This document shows, piece by piece, positions 46,966 to 57,676 of a DNA stretch of 64,000 nt. Numbering within the stretch: position 1 is the first letter of the stretch; each line of letters starts with the position of its first letter. Under the pieces are notes generated by a model that saw only the letters and a list, made by a program, of their open reading frames with translations, was not told where the DNA came from and did no database searches. The stretch lies in contig NC_015186.1 of NCBI RefSeq assembly GCF_000202835.1, positions 1,240,001 to 1,304,000 on the forward strand, given 5' to 3'. The DNA comes from Acidiphilium multivorum AIU301 (lineage in GTDB: Bacteria > Pseudomonadota > Alphaproteobacteria > Acetobacterales > Acetobacteraceae). Made by a program: the position numbers and the translations under genes.

Positions 46966-47540
46966 TCGCGCCCTACGCCCTGCTCGGCTACCTGCTCGGC
47001 TCCATCCCGTTCGGCCTGCTGCTCACCCGTGCGGCCGGGCTCGGCGATGTGCGGCGGATCGGCTCGGGCAATATCGGTGCGACCAACGTGCTGCGCACCG
47101 GGCGCAAGAGCCTCGCCGCGCTGACCCTGCTGCTCGATGGCGGCAAGGGCGCCGTCGCCGTGCTGCTCGCCCGCCATGCCGGCAGCGCCGCCGCCGATCT
47201 CGCCGCGCTGTTCGCGGTGATCGGCCATCTCTACCCGGTCTGGCTCGGCTTTCGCGGTGGCAAGGGGGTGGCGACCGGCCTCGGCGTGCTGCTCGCCCTC
47301 GCCTTCCCGGTCGGCGCCGCCTGCTGCCTGATCTGGCTCGCCATGGCGTTCTGGCGGAAGATTTCCTCCCTCGCCGCGCTGACCGCCTTCGCCGCCGCCC
47401 CGCTGCTCGCCCTGCTCGCCGGGCGCGGCCATGCGGCGCTGGTTGCCCTCGCCATCGCCGCCCTCGTCGTCTTCAAGCATCGGGCCAACATCGCGCGGCT
47501 GCGCGCCGGCACCGAGCCGAGGATCAGGCTCTCGGCGTGA
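46962..47540 (+). CDS. plsY: Acyl-phosphate:glycerol-3-phosphate acyltransferase PlsY
   Basis: Inner-membrane enzyme that makes lysophosphatidic acid from acyl-phosphate and glycerol-3-phosphate. It is 192 aa with about five membrane helices. The three conserved loops are clear: GSIPFG near residue 13, [12 protein letters not shown] with DGGKGA, and [13 protein letters not shown], followed by [13 protein letters not shown] at the C-terminus. It overlaps pyrC' upstream and dprA downstream by four bases each, in one operon. Confidence 0.94.
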   Translation: MIAPYALLGYLLGSIPFGLLLTRAAGLGDVRRIGSGNIGATNVLRTGRKSLAALTLLLDGGKGAVAVLLARHAGSAAADLAALFAVIGHLYPVWLGFRGGKGVATGLGVLLALAFPVGAACCLIWLAMAFWRKISSLAALTAFAAAPLLALLAGRGHAALVALAIAALVVFKHRANIARLRAGTEPRIRLSA

Positions 47541-48658
47541 GCGACAAGGCCACCCTTCTGCGCCTGATCCGCACGGAGGGAGTGGGGCCCCGGACCTTCC
47601 GCCGCCTGCGCGAGCGCTTCGCCAGCCCCGGGGAGGCTCTGGACGCGCTGCCCGCCCTCGCCCGCCAGGTCGGACGGCGGGGCAACCTGCGGATTCCCCC
47701 GCCGGCCGAAATCCGTCGCGAGCTCGACCGGCACGAGGCGCTCGGCGCCCGCCTGATCTTCCTCGGCGATGCCGACTATCCGCCGCTGCTCGCCCTGCTG
47801 CCGGATGCGCCGCCGGTCATCGCGGTGAAGGGCGATGTCGCCCTGCTCCATCGGCCGGTGGTCGCCGTGGTCGGCGCGCGCAACGCCTCCGCCAACGGAC
47901 GGCGGATCGCCGCGGACATCGCCGGCGAGCTCGCCGCCGCCGGCCATCCGGTGGCCTCCGGCCTCGCCCGCGGGATCGACGCCGCGGCGCACGAGGCGGC
48001 GCTGCGCGAGGGCACCACCATCGCCGCCATCCCCGGCGGGCTCGACGTGGTCTATCCGCCCGAGCACCGCGACCTGCAGGCCCACATCGCCGAGGCCGGC
48101 GCGGTGGTGGCCGAGGCGCCGCCCGGCACCGCCCCGCTCGCCCGGCATTTCCCCAAGCGCAACCGCATCATCGCCGGGCTTGCCCTCGGCGTCGTCGTCA
48201 TCGAGGCGGCGCTGCGCTCCGGCAGCCTGCTGACCGCCCGCTACGCGCTGGACTATGGCCGCGAGCTCTTTGCCGTGCCCGGCTCGCCGCTCGACCCACG
48301 CGCCCGCGGCGGCAATGACCTGATCCGCCAGGGCGCCTGGCTCGCCGAATCCGCCGCCGACATCCTCGCCAACCTGCCCGACCGGCCCGGCGCGCTGTTC
48401 CCCGACGCGCGAATCGCCGCCCCGCCACCCGGCCTCGGCGAGCCGCCCGACGCGGCGCCGGAGACCGGCGACGAACTCGACCGCGCCCGAAGCGAAATCC
48501 CCCGGCTGCTTTCCGCAAGCCCCGTCAGTGTTGACGAACTGGCAAGGCACTGCCAGTTCTCCACATCGGCCTTGACCGCCGTGCTGACCGAGCTCGAACT
48601 TGCCGGCCGGATCGAAACCCTGCCGGGCAACCGGGTCTGTCTGCTCTCCGAGTGCTGA
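47537..48658 (+). CDS. dprA: DNA-processing protein DprA
   Basis: Loads RecA on incoming single-stranded DNA during natural transformation. It is 373 aa from a GTG at 47537 that overlaps the plsY stop. The N-terminal SAM-like part is followed by the Rossmann-like core with [43 protein letters not shown] and [12 protein letters not shown]. The last 60 residues form a winged-helix (DprA-WH) domain. It lies 18 bp before topA, an arrangement common in alphaproteobacteria. Confidence 0.94.
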   Translation: MSDKATLLRLIRTEGVGPRTFRRLRERFASPGEALDALPALARQVGRRGNLRIPPPAEIRRELDRHEALGARLIFLGDADYPPLLALLPDAPPVIAVKGDVALLHRPVVAVVGARNASANGRRIAADIAGELAAAGHPVASGLARGIDAAAHEAALREGTTIAAIPGGLDVVYPPEHRDLQAHIAEAGAVVAEAPPGTAPLARHFPKRNRIIAGLALGVVVIEAALRSGSLLTARYALDYGRELFAVPGSPLDPRARGGNDLIRQGAWLAESAADILANLPDRPGALFPDARIAAPPPGLGEPPDAAPETGDELDRARSEIPRLLSASPVSVDELARHCQFSTSALTAVLTELELAGRIETLPGNRVCLLSEC

Positions 48659-48676
48659 ACGGGATACCGCGCTTAC

Positions 48677-51352
48677 ATGAATGCCATCGTCGTCGTTGAA
48701 TCCCCCGCCAAGGCCAAGACGATCAACAAGTATCTCGGCGACGGATTCACCGTTCTCGCCTCCTTCGGCCATGTCCGCGACCTGCCGCCGAAGGACGGCT
48801 CGGTCCGCCCGGACGAGGATTTCGCGATGTCCTGGGAGGAGGACGCCCGCGGCGACCGCCAGGTCGCGGCCATCGCCAAGGCGCTGAAAGGGGCGGACAC
48901 GCTCTACCTCGCCACCGACCCCGACCGCGAGGGCGAGGCGATCTCCTGGCATGTCCGCGCCATGCTCGAGGCGCGCAACGTGCTCAAGGGCAAGCAGGTC
49001 CGCCGCATCACCTTCAACGAGGTCACCAAATCGGCGGTGCAGGCCGCCCTCCGCGCCCCGCGCGACCTCGACACCCCGCTGATCGAGGCCTATCTCGCCC
49101 GCCGCGCGCTCGACTATCTGGTCGGCTTCACCCTCTCGCCGGTGCTCTGGCGCAAGCTGCCCGGCAGCAAGAGCGCCGGACGCGTGCAGTCGGTCGCGCT
49201 GCGGCTGATCTGCGAGCGCGAGGCCGAAATCGAGCTGTTCCGCCCGCGCGAATACTGGACGATCGAGGCCGAGTTCCGCACCCCCGCCGGCGCGCCGTTC
49301 CGCGCCCGCCTCACCCATCTCGACGGCCGCAAGCTCGACCAGTTCGACCTCGCGGACAAGGCGGCGGCCGATGCGGCGAAGGCGGCGGTCGAGCGTGGCG
49401 CCTTCAGCGTCGTCTCGATCGAGAAGAAGCGCGTTCGCCGCAACCCGCCGCCGCCCTTCACCACCTCGACCCTGCAGCAGGACGCCTCGCGCAAGCTGCA
49501 CATGACGGCGCAGGCCATCATGCGCACCGCCCAGCAGCTCTACGAGGGTGTGGAGATCGGCGGCGAGACGGTCGGCCTGATCACCTACATGCGTACCGAC
49601 GGCGTGCAGATGGCGCGCGAGGCGATCACCGCCGCCCGCCAGCAGGTGAAGGACGCGTTCGGCGCGAACTACCTGCCCGCCGCCCCGCGCGAATACCAGT
49701 CGAAGGCGAAGAACGCGCAGGAGGCCCACGAGGCGATCCGCCCGACCGATTTCACCCTCACCCCCGAGCGCGCCGCCCGCCACCTCTCGCCCGAGCAGGC
49801 GCGGCTCTACGAGCTGATCTACAAGCGCGCCCTCGCCTCGCAGATGCAGTCGGCCGAGCTTGACCAGACCACGGTCGAGCTTGCCGATGCCGCCGGCACC
49901 ACCCTGCGCGCCACCGGCTCGATCCTCGCCTTCGACGGCTTCCTCAAGCTCTACCGCGAGGGGATGGACGAGGACCCGGAGGACGAAACCGCGAGGCTGC
50001 TGCCGCCGATGGCGAAATCCGACCCGCTCGCCAGCGGGCCGGTCACCGCCGAGCAGCATTTCACCCAGCCGCCGCCGCGCTATTCCGAGGCCACCCTGGT
50101 CAAGCGCATGGAAGAGCTCGGCATCGGCCGCCCCTCGACCTACGCCTCGATTCTCACCGTGCTGCGCGAGCGCAACTATGTGCGGATGGAAAACCGCCGC
50201 TTCATCCCCGAGGATCGCGGCCGGCTGGTCACCGCCTTCCTGGTCAGCTTCTTCGGCCGCTATGTCGAGACCGGCTTCACCGCCGATCTCGAGGAGAAGC
50301 TCGACGAGGTCTCCGACGGACGGCTCGACTGGCGGTCGGTGATGCGGGATTTCTGGGCCGATTTCTCCGGCGCCGTCGAGCAGATCAAGGATCTCAAGAT
50401 CTCCGACGTGATCGATGCGCTGGACGAGGAGCTCGGCCCGCATTTCTTCCCCGCCCGCGAGGACGGATCCGATCCACGCGTCTGCCAGGCCTGCGGCACC
50501 GGCCGGCTCGGCCTGCGGCTCGGCCGCTTCGGCGCCTTCATCGGCTGCTCGAACTATCCCGAATGCCAGTATACCCGCCGCCTCGCCGTCGAGGGCGGCG
50601 AGGACGAGGGCGACCAGCTGCGCGACGGCATGAAGCTGCTCGGCGAGAACGCCGAGGGCATCCCCGTCACGCTGCGGCGCGGCCCCTATGGCCTCTATGT
50701 CCAGCTCGGCGAGCCGGACCCGGAGGACAAGAAGGCGAAGCCCCGCCGCGCCGCCCTGCCACGCGGCATGAGCGGCGAGACGATCACGCTGGAGCAGGCG
50801 ATCGGCCTGCTCTCGCTGCCGCGCGTGATCGGCGTGCATCCGGAAACGAAACAGGAAATCCAGGCCGGCATCGGCCGGTTCGGCCCCTATGTGAAGATGG
50901 GCCCCATCTTCGCCTCGCTCGACAAGGATGACGACGTGCTCGCCGTCGGCCTCAACCGCGCGGTGATGGTGCTGGCGAAGAAGCAGGAAGGCATCCGCGA
51001 TCTCGGCCCGCACCCGAAGGACGGCGAGAGCGTGACCGCGCGCAAGGGCCGGTTCGGCCCCTATGTCCAGCATGGCAAGACGGTGGCGACCCTGCCGCGC
51101 GGCAGCGAACTCGGCGCGGTGACGCTTGACGAGGCGGTCGCCCTGCTCGCCGAGAAGGGCAAGACGCTGGCGCCGCGCGGCCGCAAGGGCGCAAAACCCG
51201 CAGCAAAGCCGAAGGACGCGGCGGCGCCGAAAGCCGCCAGACCCGCGAAGGCGAAAGCTGCCGCCAAGCCGAAAGCCGCCGCCGCGAAGCCGAAGGCCGC
51301 CGCCGCCAAGGCAAAGCCCGCCGCCCGGAAGACCGCCCGCTCCGGCGGCTGA
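48677..51352 (+). CDS. topA: DNA topoisomerase I
   Basis: Type IA topoisomerase that removes negative supercoils, 891 aa. The Toprim domain has VVVESPAKAKTINKYLG and DPDREGEAI. The active-site Tyr304 lies in GLITYMRTDG. One four-cysteine zinc finger (CQACG...CSNYPEC) follows the core, then repeat domains with GRFGPYVK/Q. The last 55 residues are almost only Lys, Ala, Pro and Arg, a basic tail common in high-GC bacteria. Its stop is 12 bp from the convergent anmK stop. Confidence 0.96.
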   Translation: MNAIVVVESPAKAKTINKYLGDGFTVLASFGHVRDLPPKDGSVRPDEDFAMSWEEDARGDRQVAAIAKALKGADTLYLATDPDREGEAISWHVRAMLEARNVLKGKQVRRITFNEVTKSAVQAALRAPRDLDTPLIEAYLARRALDYLVGFTLSPVLWRKLPGSKSAGRVQSVALRLICEREAEIELFRPREYWTIEAEFRTPAGAPFRARLTHLDGRKLDQFDLADKAAADAAKAAVERGAFSVVSIEKKRVRRNPPPPFTTSTLQQDASRKLHMTAQAIMRTAQQLYEGVEIGGETVGLITYMRTDGVQMAREAITAARQQVKDAFGANYLPAAPREYQSKAKNAQEAHEAIRPTDFTLTPERAARHLSPEQARLYELIYKRALASQMQSAELDQTTVELADAAGTTLRATGSILAFDGFLKLYREGMDEDPEDETARLLPPMAKSDPLASGPVTAEQHFTQPPPRYSEATLVKRMEELGIGRPSTYASILTVLRERNYVRMENRRFIPEDRGRLVTAFLVSFFGRYVETGFTADLEEKLDEVSDGRLDWRSVMRDFWADFSGAVEQIKDLKISDVIDALDEELGPHFFPAREDGSDPRVCQACGTGRLGLRLGRFGAFIGCSNYPECQYTRRLAVEGGEDEGDQLRDGMKLLGENAEGIPVTLRRGPYGLYVQLGEPDPEDKKAKPRRAALPRGMSGETITLEQAIGLLSLPRVIGVHPETKQEIQAGIGRFGPYVKMGPIFASLDKDDDVLAVGLNRAVMVLAKKQEGIRDLGPHPKDGESVTARKGRFGPYVQHGKTVATLPRGSELGAVTLDEAVALLAEKGKTLAPRGRKGAKPAAKPKDAAAPKAARPAKAKAAAKPKAAAAKPKAAAAKAKPAARKTARSGG

Positions 51353-51364
51353 GCCGCCCGCTTC

Positions 51365-52441
51365 CTATTCCGCAGCCGGGCCGGGCCGGACGATCCGCCC
51401 GCCCGCGAGCGGCGCGGGCACGCCGGTCGTCTCCGGCAACGAGAGCGGCAGCCCGCGTAGCGCGCGCACCGCGAGAAACCCGAAACACTGCGCCTCCAGC
51501 GCATCGCCATCCCAGCCCACCGCCTCGACCGGCTCGACCGGGGCGGCGAAGTGCCGGCGCAGCGCGTCCATGATCGCCGCGTTGTGCCGCCCGCCGCCTG
51601 CGACCAGCACGCGACGCGGCGGCGCGGGCAGCGGGGCCGCCGCAATCGCCGCCGCGGTGAAGGCGACGAGCAGCGCCGCCCCGTCCGCGGCGGACAAGCC
51701 CTCCGTCGCCGCGGCGACGCGCGCCGAGAACTGCAGCCGGTCAAGCGATTTCGGCGCCGGCCGGGCGAACCAGGGATCGTCCATCAATCGCGTCAGCCGC
51801 GCCTGATCGACCCGCCCGGCGGCGGCCAGCGCGCCGTCGGCGTCGAAGGCGGCGCCGGTATGCAGCCGCACCCAGTCATCCAGCGGGCCGTTGCCGGGGC
51901 CGGTGTCGCAGGCGAGCACCTCGCCCGTCGGGCCGAGCCAGGTGATGTTGGCGACCCCGCCGATATTGACCACCAGCAGCGGCTTCTCCAGCGCCTCGGC
52001 GAGGGCGGCGTGGAACAGCGGCGCCAGCGGCGCGCCCTGTCCGCCGGCGGCGACATCGGCGCTGCGGAAGTCATGCACCACGGGCAGCCGCGTCTTGTGC
52101 GCGAGATGCGCCGCATCGCCGATCTGCCAGGTCCGCCGCCGATCCGGGTCGTGCAGGATGGTCTGGCCGTGAAACCCCACCACATCGGCCCGGCTTGCCA
52201 CCATCGCCACCGCCTCGGCATGCCGGTCCGCCAGCAGCCAGTCGAGGCTGCGCAGTTCAGGATCGTCGGGCGCGAGCCCGGGTGCTGCATCGAGCAGGGC
52301 GCGCAGCCGGGCGCGCAGTCCGTCCTCGTAGAACAGCGTGGCGGATCGCCCGGTGCCGAACACCCGCTCGCCGTCGGTCTCGATCACCGCCGCATCGACC
52401 CCATCGAGCGAGGTGCCGCTCATCAGGCCGATGGCGTGCAT
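51365..52441 (-). CDS. anmK: Anhydro-N-acetylmuramic acid kinase
   Basis: Cell-wall recycling enzyme that hydrolyses and phosphorylates 1,6-anhydroMurNAc to MurNAc-6-phosphate. It is 358 aa. Conserved GLMSGTSLDGVDAA at the N-terminus (ATP phosphate loop), GFHGQTILHDP, NIGGVANITWL, DTGPGNGPLDDW and the C-terminal VAGGGRHN are all present. It is divergent from the DUF2029 protein gene and convergent with topA. Neighbouring recycling genes are not seen. Confidence 0.95.
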   Translation of the reverse strand: MHAIGLMSGTSLDGVDAAVIETDGERVFGTGRSATLFYEDGLRARLRALLDAAPGLAPDDPELRSLDWLLADRHAEAVAMVASRADVVGFHGQTILHDPDRRRTWQIGDAAHLAHKTRLPVVHDFRSADVAAGGQGAPLAPLFHAALAEALEKPLLVVNIGGVANITWLGPTGEVLACDTGPGNGPLDDWVRLHTGAAFDADGALAAAGRVDQARLTRLMDDPWFARPAPKSLDRLQFSARVAAATEGLSAADGAALLVAFTAAAIAAAPLPAPPRRVLVAGGGRHNAAIMDALRRHFAAPVEPVEAVGWDGDALEAQCFGFLAVRALRGLPLSLPETTGVPAPLAGGRIVRPGPAAE

Positions 52442-52539
52442 TCCCGCTCCCTCTTAGCGTTATGGAAACCAGTTTCGGGCATGTCTCGCTTATCCGCCCC
52501 GCGCGCGGGGTTGACAAGCAGCGGAGCAAGGAACCGGGC

Positions 52540-53781
52540 GTGGAACCAGACAGGACTCATGGCAGCTTCCGCCCGGTGATCGACCGGTGGACGGTCGTGC
52601 CCTGGTTCGTGCTCGGCCTCGCGGCGGTGACCTGGCTCAACCTGTTCCGCCCCGTCTTCCATCTCGCGGCGGTCATCGCCGATAGCCTCGCCCATGGCGC
52701 GCCCGTCACCGCGCGGCATCTGCACAGCGATTTCTTCGCCTTCTGGCCGGCCGGGCACATTGCCGCCACCGCCGAGGCGGCGCGGATCTACGACCCCGCC
52801 TGGTTCGCCGCCTGGTCCACCGCGCAATTCGGCCCGGGCCTGCCATCCTACATGCAGTATTTCTACCCGCCTCCGTCCCTGCTGACGACGCTGCCGCTCC
52901 TGCCCTTCGGCCCCGCCGCCGGGCTCCTGGCGTGGACATTGCTGATCTCGCTGCCCTGCATTCCCCTGCTGCGCCGCGCCGGCGCGCCGTGGCCGGTGAT
53001 CGCCGCCGGGCTGCTGAGCGCCGCCTCGCTCACCGGCATTTCGATCGGCGAGTTCGGCCCGATCGCCGGCAGCGCCTTCATCGCGGCGCTGATGGCGGTC
53101 TCCCGCCGGCCGGACGTGGCGGGCGGGCTGTTCGGCCTGATCTCGCTGAAGCCCCAGGCCGGCCTGCTCGGGCCGGTCGTGCTCGTGGCGCGGGGGGAAT
53201 GGCGCGGCCTTGCCGTCGGCATCGCGGTCACCGCGGCCCTCGCCGCCGCGGTCACCCTCGTCGCCGGCCCGGCGATCTGGCCGGCCTTCCTCCGGCAGGG
53301 AATGGCGGTCGCCCATGCCCATCTGATCGCGCCCTTCCCCTCGGTCTACGAAACCAGCGGCGTCTCGGTGTTCTGGATGGCCCGCAGCCTCGGTGCCCCG
53401 GTCGGCCTTGCCGGCCTCTGCCAGGGCGTCTCGGCGCTGGCGGCCTCGATCTGGTGCTGGCATGCCTGGCGCCGCAAGGAGGCCGACCCGGTGGCGCGCG
53501 CCGCGCTCACCGTCTGCCTCACGCTGCTCGTGACCCCCTATGCCTATGCCAACGACATGACGGGGCTTTCCGTCATGGTCGCCTGGCTCGCCTGGCGGCG
53601 CGGCGGCCCCGGCGTCGCCGACGCGCTGCTCTGGCTCTGGCCCGCGCTCGGCCCGGTGATCGCGCGGGTGCTGCATGTCGAGATCGCGCCGCTCGTCATC
53701 CTGCTCGGCGCCCTGCGGGCCGCCCGCGCGCCCGGCGGAATTGGCACGCCGGCCCCCGCGTGCTACCCCGCGCCGATCTGA
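52540..53781 (+). CDS. DUF2029 / GT87-type integral membrane protein
   Basis: A polytopic membrane protein of about 413 aa with some ten hydrophobic helices. It has an N-terminal [23 protein letters not shown] stretch and an [16 protein letters not shown] loop typical of DUF2029 (GT-C-like, polyprenyl-phosphate-dependent transferases such as mannosyltransferases). [14 protein letters not shown] also fits. GTG 52540 has AAGGAA upstream; ATG 52462 is in frame, but the extra 26 residues look non-coding. The acceptor and sugar are unknown. It lies 43 bp before tyrS. Confidence 0.78.
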   Translation: MEPDRTHGSFRPVIDRWTVVPWFVLGLAAVTWLNLFRPVFHLAAVIADSLAHGAPVTARHLHSDFFAFWPAGHIAATAEAARIYDPAWFAAWSTAQFGPGLPSYMQYFYPPPSLLTTLPLLPFGPAAGLLAWTLLISLPCIPLLRRAGAPWPVIAAGLLSAASLTGISIGEFGPIAGSAFIAALMAVSRRPDVAGGLFGLISLKPQAGLLGPVVLVARGEWRGLAVGIAVTAALAAAVTLVAGPAIWPAFLRQGMAVAHAHLIAPFPSVYETSGVSVFWMARSLGAPVGLAGLCQGVSALAASIWCWHAWRRKEADPVARAALTVCLTLLVTPYAYANDMTGLSVMVAWLAWRRGGPGVADALLWLWPALGPVIARVLHVEIAPLVILLGALRAARAPGGIGTPAPACYPAPI

Positions 53782-53824
53782 AGACCAACGGGCCGATTGC
53801 GGCCACCCCGATCACGGCGGAACC

Positions 53825-55078
53825 ATGCTCATGACCGATCCCGGCGATTTCCTGCACGAGGCAGAAGCGCGCGGCTACATCTTCCAGTGCACCGACACCG
53901 AGGGGCTGCGCGAGGCGATGCGCGCCGGCCCCATCGCCGGCTATATCGGCTTCGACTGCACGGCCGACAGCCTGCATGTCGGCCACATGATCCAGATCAT
54001 GATGCTCCGCCTGCTGCAGAAGCACGGGCACAAGCCGGTCGCCATCCTCGGCGGCGGCACCACCCGCATCGGCGACCCCTCCTTCCGCGAGGAAGCCCGC
54101 CAGCTCCTCACCGAGGAGCAGATCGCGCTCAACATGGCCGGCATCCGCGACAACATCGCCGCCTATCTGCGCTTCGGCGAGGGCCCGTCCGACGCCATCA
54201 TGGTCAACAATGCCGACTGGCTGGACACGCTCGGCTATATCGACCTGCTGCGCGAGGTCGGCGTGCATTTCAGCGTCAACCGCATGCTGTCCTTCGACTC
54301 GGTCCGCTCGCGGCTGGAACGCGAGCAGGGCCTCACCTTCCTCGAATTCAACTACTCGATCCTGCAGGCCTACGATTTCCGCGAGCTGAACCGCCGCTAC
54401 GGCGTGGTGCTGCAAATGGGCGGGTCGGACCAGTGGGGCAACATCGTCCAGGGCATCGACCTCGTCCGCCGCACTGACGGCAAGCAGGTCTATGGCCTGA
54501 CCGCGCCGCTGATCACCACCGCCTCGGGCGCGAAGATGGGCAAGACCGCCGCCGGCGCCGTCTGGCTCTCGGCCGCGAGGCGCAGCCCGTTCGACTACTG
54601 GCAGTTCTGGCGCAACACCGAGGATGCCGATGTCGGCCGCTTCCTCCGCCTGTTCACCGACCTGCCGCTCGACGAGATCGCCCGGCTGGAGGCGCTGCAA
54701 GGGGCCGAGATCAACGAGGCGAAGAAGATCCTCGCCACCGAGGCGACCGCGCTCTGCCACGGGCGCGCGGTGGCCGAGGAAGCCGCGGAGACCGCGCGCC
54801 GCACCTTCGAGGGCGGCGAGGCGGCGGAAACCCTGCCGGGGATCGACATCCCCGCCGCCGAGCTTGAAGCCGGCATTCCCGCCTTCGCCCTGCTGGTGAA
54901 AGCCGGGCTCGCCGCCAGCAATGGCGAGGCGCGCCGGCTGATCCGCGGCGGCGGCGCGCGGCTGAACGACGCCCCGATCGCCGACGAGGCGCACACGATC
55001 ACCCTCGCCGACGTGATCGACGGCGCGGCCAAGCTCTCGGCCGGCAAGAAGCACCACCGCCTGGTGCGCCCGGCATGA
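53825..55078 (+). CDS. tyrS: Tyrosyl-tRNA synthetase
   Basis: Charges tRNA-Tyr; class I synthetase of 417 aa. The HIGH-type motif is HVGH at residues 51-54, and the KMSKS-type loop is KMGKT at 237-241. The tyrosine-binding region has [12 protein letters not shown], and [14 protein letters not shown] is a family hallmark. The C-terminal S4 domain ends with [33 protein letters not shown] 53825 or 53831 may be used. Its stop overlaps the sufE start by four bases. Confidence 0.95.
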   Translation: MLMTDPGDFLHEAEARGYIFQCTDTEGLREAMRAGPIAGYIGFDCTADSLHVGHMIQIMMLRLLQKHGHKPVAILGGGTTRIGDPSFREEARQLLTEEQIALNMAGIRDNIAAYLRFGEGPSDAIMVNNADWLDTLGYIDLLREVGVHFSVNRMLSFDSVRSRLEREQGLTFLEFNYSILQAYDFRELNRRYGVVLQMGGSDQWGNIVQGIDLVRRTDGKQVYGLTAPLITTASGAKMGKTAAGAVWLSAARRSPFDYWQFWRNTEDADVGRFLRLFTDLPLDEIARLEALQGAEINEAKKILATEATALCHGRAVAEEAAETARRTFEGGEAAETLPGIDIPAAELEAGIPAFALLVKAGLAASNGEARRLIRGGGARLNDAPIADEAHTITLADVIDGAAKLSAGKKHHRLVRPA

Positions 55079-55512
55079 GCGCGCCGCCCTTCGTCACCCC
55101 CGCGCAGGAGAGCGCCGCCGCGGCGATCGCCGCCCTGCACGACGAGCTGTTCCTGTTCGATGACTGGATGGACCGCTACCAGTTCATCATCGAACTCGGC
55201 CAGTCGCTGCCCGCCTTCCCCGAGGCTCTGAAGACCGACGACCGGCTGGTGCCCGGCTGCCAGAGCCGGGTCTGGCTGGAGCCGAAGCTGGAAGGCGGGA
55301 AACTCTATTTCGCTGGCGCGTCGGACGCCGCCATCGTCAGCGGCCTCGTCGCCATGCTGCTGCAGGTCTATTCCGGCCGCACGCCCGCGGAAATCCGCGA
55401 AACACCGCCGGTCTTCCTCAAGGAATGGGGGCTGATCGGCGCCCTGTCCGGCAATCGCGGCAACGGTGTCGCGGCGATGGCCGAACGCATCCAGCGCTTC
55501 GCCGCCTCATAA
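55075..55512 (+). CDS. sufE: SufE-family cysteine desulfurase activator
   Basis: A 145-aa protein that accepts persulfide sulfur from the SufS cysteine desulfurase for iron-sulfur cluster building. The active Cys62 is in [14 protein letters not shown]. The preceding [17 protein letters not shown] and the ALLxxxY-like [16 protein letters not shown] segments fit the fold. The suf operon is not in this window. It overlaps the convergent GT2 gene by six bases at the 3' end. Confidence 0.92.
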   Translation: MSAPPFVTPAQESAAAAIAALHDELFLFDDWMDRYQFIIELGQSLPAFPEALKTDDRLVPGCQSRVWLEPKLEGGKLYFAGASDAAIVSGLVAMLLQVYSGRTPAEIRETPPVFLKEWGLIGALSGNRGNGVAAMAERIQRFAAS

Positions 55513-56466
55513 GTCCGGCGCGCTGCCGCCGCTGATCTCGCGCACGATATAGAGCGGCCGCTGCTTGCTCTCCTCGTAGAGCCGGCCGAGATATTCGCCG
55601 ATCATCCCGAGGGCGATGAGCTGCACCCCGCCGAGGAACAGGATGGCGACCAGCAGCGAGGGATAGCCCTGCACCGGGTTGCCGTAGGCCAGCTTGCGAA
55701 AGATCGTCACCGCCGCATAGACGAACGCGAAGACCGAGACGGCGAAGCCGAGATAGGACGCCAGCCGCAGCGGCGCGCTGGAAAACGAGGTCACCCCCTC
55801 CAGCGCGAAATTCCACAATTTCCAGTAATTCCACGTCGTCCGCCCGGCATGGCGCGGGGCGCGGTGATAGGTGATGGTCGCGGTGCGGAAGCCGATCCAG
55901 GCGAACAGCCCCTTCATGAACCGCCGCCGCTCCGGCAGCCGCTTCAGCGCCTCCAGCGCCGGCCGGGCGATCAGCCGGAAATCCCCGGTATCGCGCGGGA
56001 TCGGCACATCGCTCAACCGGTTCATCACCCGGTAGAACATATGGGCGGTGAAGCGCTTCACCGCGCCGTCGCCCTCGCGCGAGGCGCGTGTGGCGTTCAC
56101 CACATCGTAGCCCTCGCGCCATTTCGCGAGCAGCGCCGGAATCACCTCGGGCGGGTCCTGCAGGTCGGCGTCGAGCGGAATCGCCACCGCGCCGCGCGCA
56201 TGGTCGAGTCCCGCGGTCAACGCCGCCTCCTTGCCGAAATTGCGCGACAGGTCGATCACCCGCACCCGCCCGTCGCGCGCGGCGATGCGCTGCAGCGCCG
56301 CAAGCGTGGCATCGCGGCTGCCATCGTTCACGCAGACCAGTTCCCAGTCCTCGCCGAGACCATCGAGCACGGCGGCGAGCCGGTCGAACAGCGGGACGAC
56401 ATTCTCGGCCTCGTTGTGAAACGGCACCACGACGGAAACCGTCACCGGCCATCCCGTCGCTGACAT
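55507..56466 (-). CDS. Glycosyltransferase family 2, dolichol-phosphate-type
   Basis: Membrane-bound sugar transferase of 319 aa, like GtrB/DPM-type enzymes that load a sugar on undecaprenyl phosphate. The GT-A domain shows VVVPFHNEAENV, CVNDGSRDAT, DLSRNFGKEAAL and PLDADLQDPPE (the metal-binding DxD). Two C-terminal membrane helices lie at about residues 230-255 and 263-288. The ATG at 56466 is preferred; the frame extends 31 codons upstream with no typical sequence. Such enzymes serve O-antigen, lipid A or protein glycosylation; a DUF2029 (GT-C-like) gene is close by. Confidence 0.88.
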   Translation of the reverse strand: MSATGWPVTVSVVVPFHNEAENVVPLFDRLAAVLDGLGEDWELVCVNDGSRDATLAALQRIAARDGRVRVIDLSRNFGKEAALTAGLDHARGAVAIPLDADLQDPPEVIPALLAKWREGYDVVNATRASREGDGAVKRFTAHMFYRVMNRLSDVPIPRDTGDFRLIARPALEALKRLPERRRFMKGLFAWIGFRTATITYHRAPRHAGRTTWNYWKLWNFALEGVTSFSSAPLRLASYLGFAVSVFAFVYAAVTIFRKLAYGNPVQGYPSLLVAILFLGGVQLIALGMIGEYLGRLYEESKQRPLYIVREISGGSAPDL

Positions 56467-56827
56467 GCCGCGCCTTTTTTCTGACGCAGCCCGAGTCCCG
56501 CGCCGTCTCAAATCCTGTAAAATCTGGGGAATATCCGAAAATTCAGACATTGTCCGCACGGCCCTCGTCGCTACCGGATGCTAACGGCAAAATCGGGCAG
56601 CGGCAAACTGTTTCCGCGCGGCGCCCGCTCGGTTCCATCGCCCGGCCCCGCCTATGACGGCTTGGTCGGTCGCCGGAAGACCCTGCCATGAAATCATGAG
56701 CAACGCGTTAACGCGTGGAACGGCGGGTCATTGTCCTGTCGCCGTCCGGCGGGGCCGCGCCGCGATGCGTTGCCTTCGCCGCGCTTGTTTGCCAAGTGAG
56801 GCGGCACGCATAACCGCCGGAGCCGCC
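56467..56827. other. Divergent intergenic region GT2 / uppP with 14-bp palindrome
   Basis: A 361-bp gap with no convincing gene. It must hold the promoters of both flanking genes. A perfect 14-bp palindrome, ACGCGTTAACGCGT, lies at 56703-56716, about 112 bp before uppP. An AT-rich patch is near 56505-56545. Open frames here have no ribosome sites. Confidence 0.5.
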
Positions 56828-57676
56828 ATGACCCCGCTGATCGCCGTCCTCTTCGCCATCCTGCAAGGGGCGACCGAGTTGTTCCCCGTCTCCAGCCTCG
56901 GCCATGTGGTGATCGTCCCCGCCCTGCTGCACTGGCCGATCGACCAGGCCTCGCCCTCGTTCCTGCCCTTCGTCGTGCTTCTGCATGTCGGCACCGCGAC
57001 GGCGCTGCTGCTCTATTTCTGGCGCGAATGGTGGGCGATGCTCGCCGGCCTGCTCGGCCGCGGCGCGCCGGGCGAGGTCGATGCCCAGCGCGGCCTGCTG
57101 CTGCGCCTCGTCGTCGCCACCCTGCCCGCCGTGGTCATCGGCTTCGCGCTGAAGAAGCCGATCCAGCACCTCTTCGCCAGCCCCGAGATCGCCGCCGCCT
57201 TCCTCATCGCCAACGGCGCGGTGCTGGTGATCGGCGAACGGCTGCGCCGGCGCCGCGCCGGCAACGGGTTCGGCATCGGCCAGATGACGCTGCGCGACGC
57301 CGTCATCATCGGCCTGTTCCAGTGCCTCGCCTTCCTGCCCGGCCTGTCGCGCTCGGGCTCGGCGATCGTCGGCGGCCTGACCCGCGGGCTCGACCACGAG
57401 GCCGCCGCCCGCTTCGCCTTCCTGATGGCCACCCCGGTCATCGCCGGCGCCGCCGTGGTCGAGGTGCCGCATCTGCTGCACCACGCCGCCGCCGCGCGCG
57501 GCATGTTCGGCACCGCCGTGCTCGCCGCCATCGTCGCCGGTGTGGTGGCCTATCTCTCGACCGCGTTCCTGATGCGCTATTTCCGCAATCACGACCGCTG
57601 GGCCCTCGGCCCCTTCGCCGCCTATTGCGCCCTGTTCGGCACGCTGAGCCTGATCCTGATCCCGTTCGGCGCCTGA
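56828..57676 (+). CDS. uppP: Undecaprenyl-diphosphatase UppP (BacA family)
   Basis: Inner-membrane phosphatase that recycles undecaprenyl diphosphate to the lipid carrier for cell-wall and polysaccharide synthesis; it gives bacitracin tolerance in other species. It is 282 aa with about eight helices. The two active-site regions are conserved: QGATELFPVSSLGH and LPGLSRSGSAI. ATG 56828 gives the standard N-terminus, MTPLIAVLFAILQG. Its stop overlaps the MFS start by one base (TGATG). Confidence 0.93.
   Translation: MTPLIAVLFAILQGATELFPVSSLGHVVIVPALLHWPIDQASPSFLPFVVLLHVGTATALLLYFWREWWAMLAGLLGRGAPGEVDAQRGLLLRLVVATLPAVVIGFALKKPIQHLFASPEIAAAFLIANGAVLVIGERLRRRRAGNGFGIGQMTLRDAVIIGLFQCLAFLPGLSRSGSAIVGGLTRGLDHEAAARFAFLMATPVIAGAAVVEVPHLLHHAAAARGMFGTAVLAAIVAGVVAYLSTAFLMRYFRNHDRWALGPFAAYCALFGTLSLILIPFGA

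Noticed and set aside
47231-51073. A 1280-codon minus-strand frame
   Set aside because: It is antisense to plsY, dprA and topA, all of which have strong family motifs on the plus strand.
56467-56559. N-terminal extension of the GT2 glycosyltransferase
   Set aside because: The extra 31 residues have no family match; ATG 56466 sits right before the conserved GT-A start.
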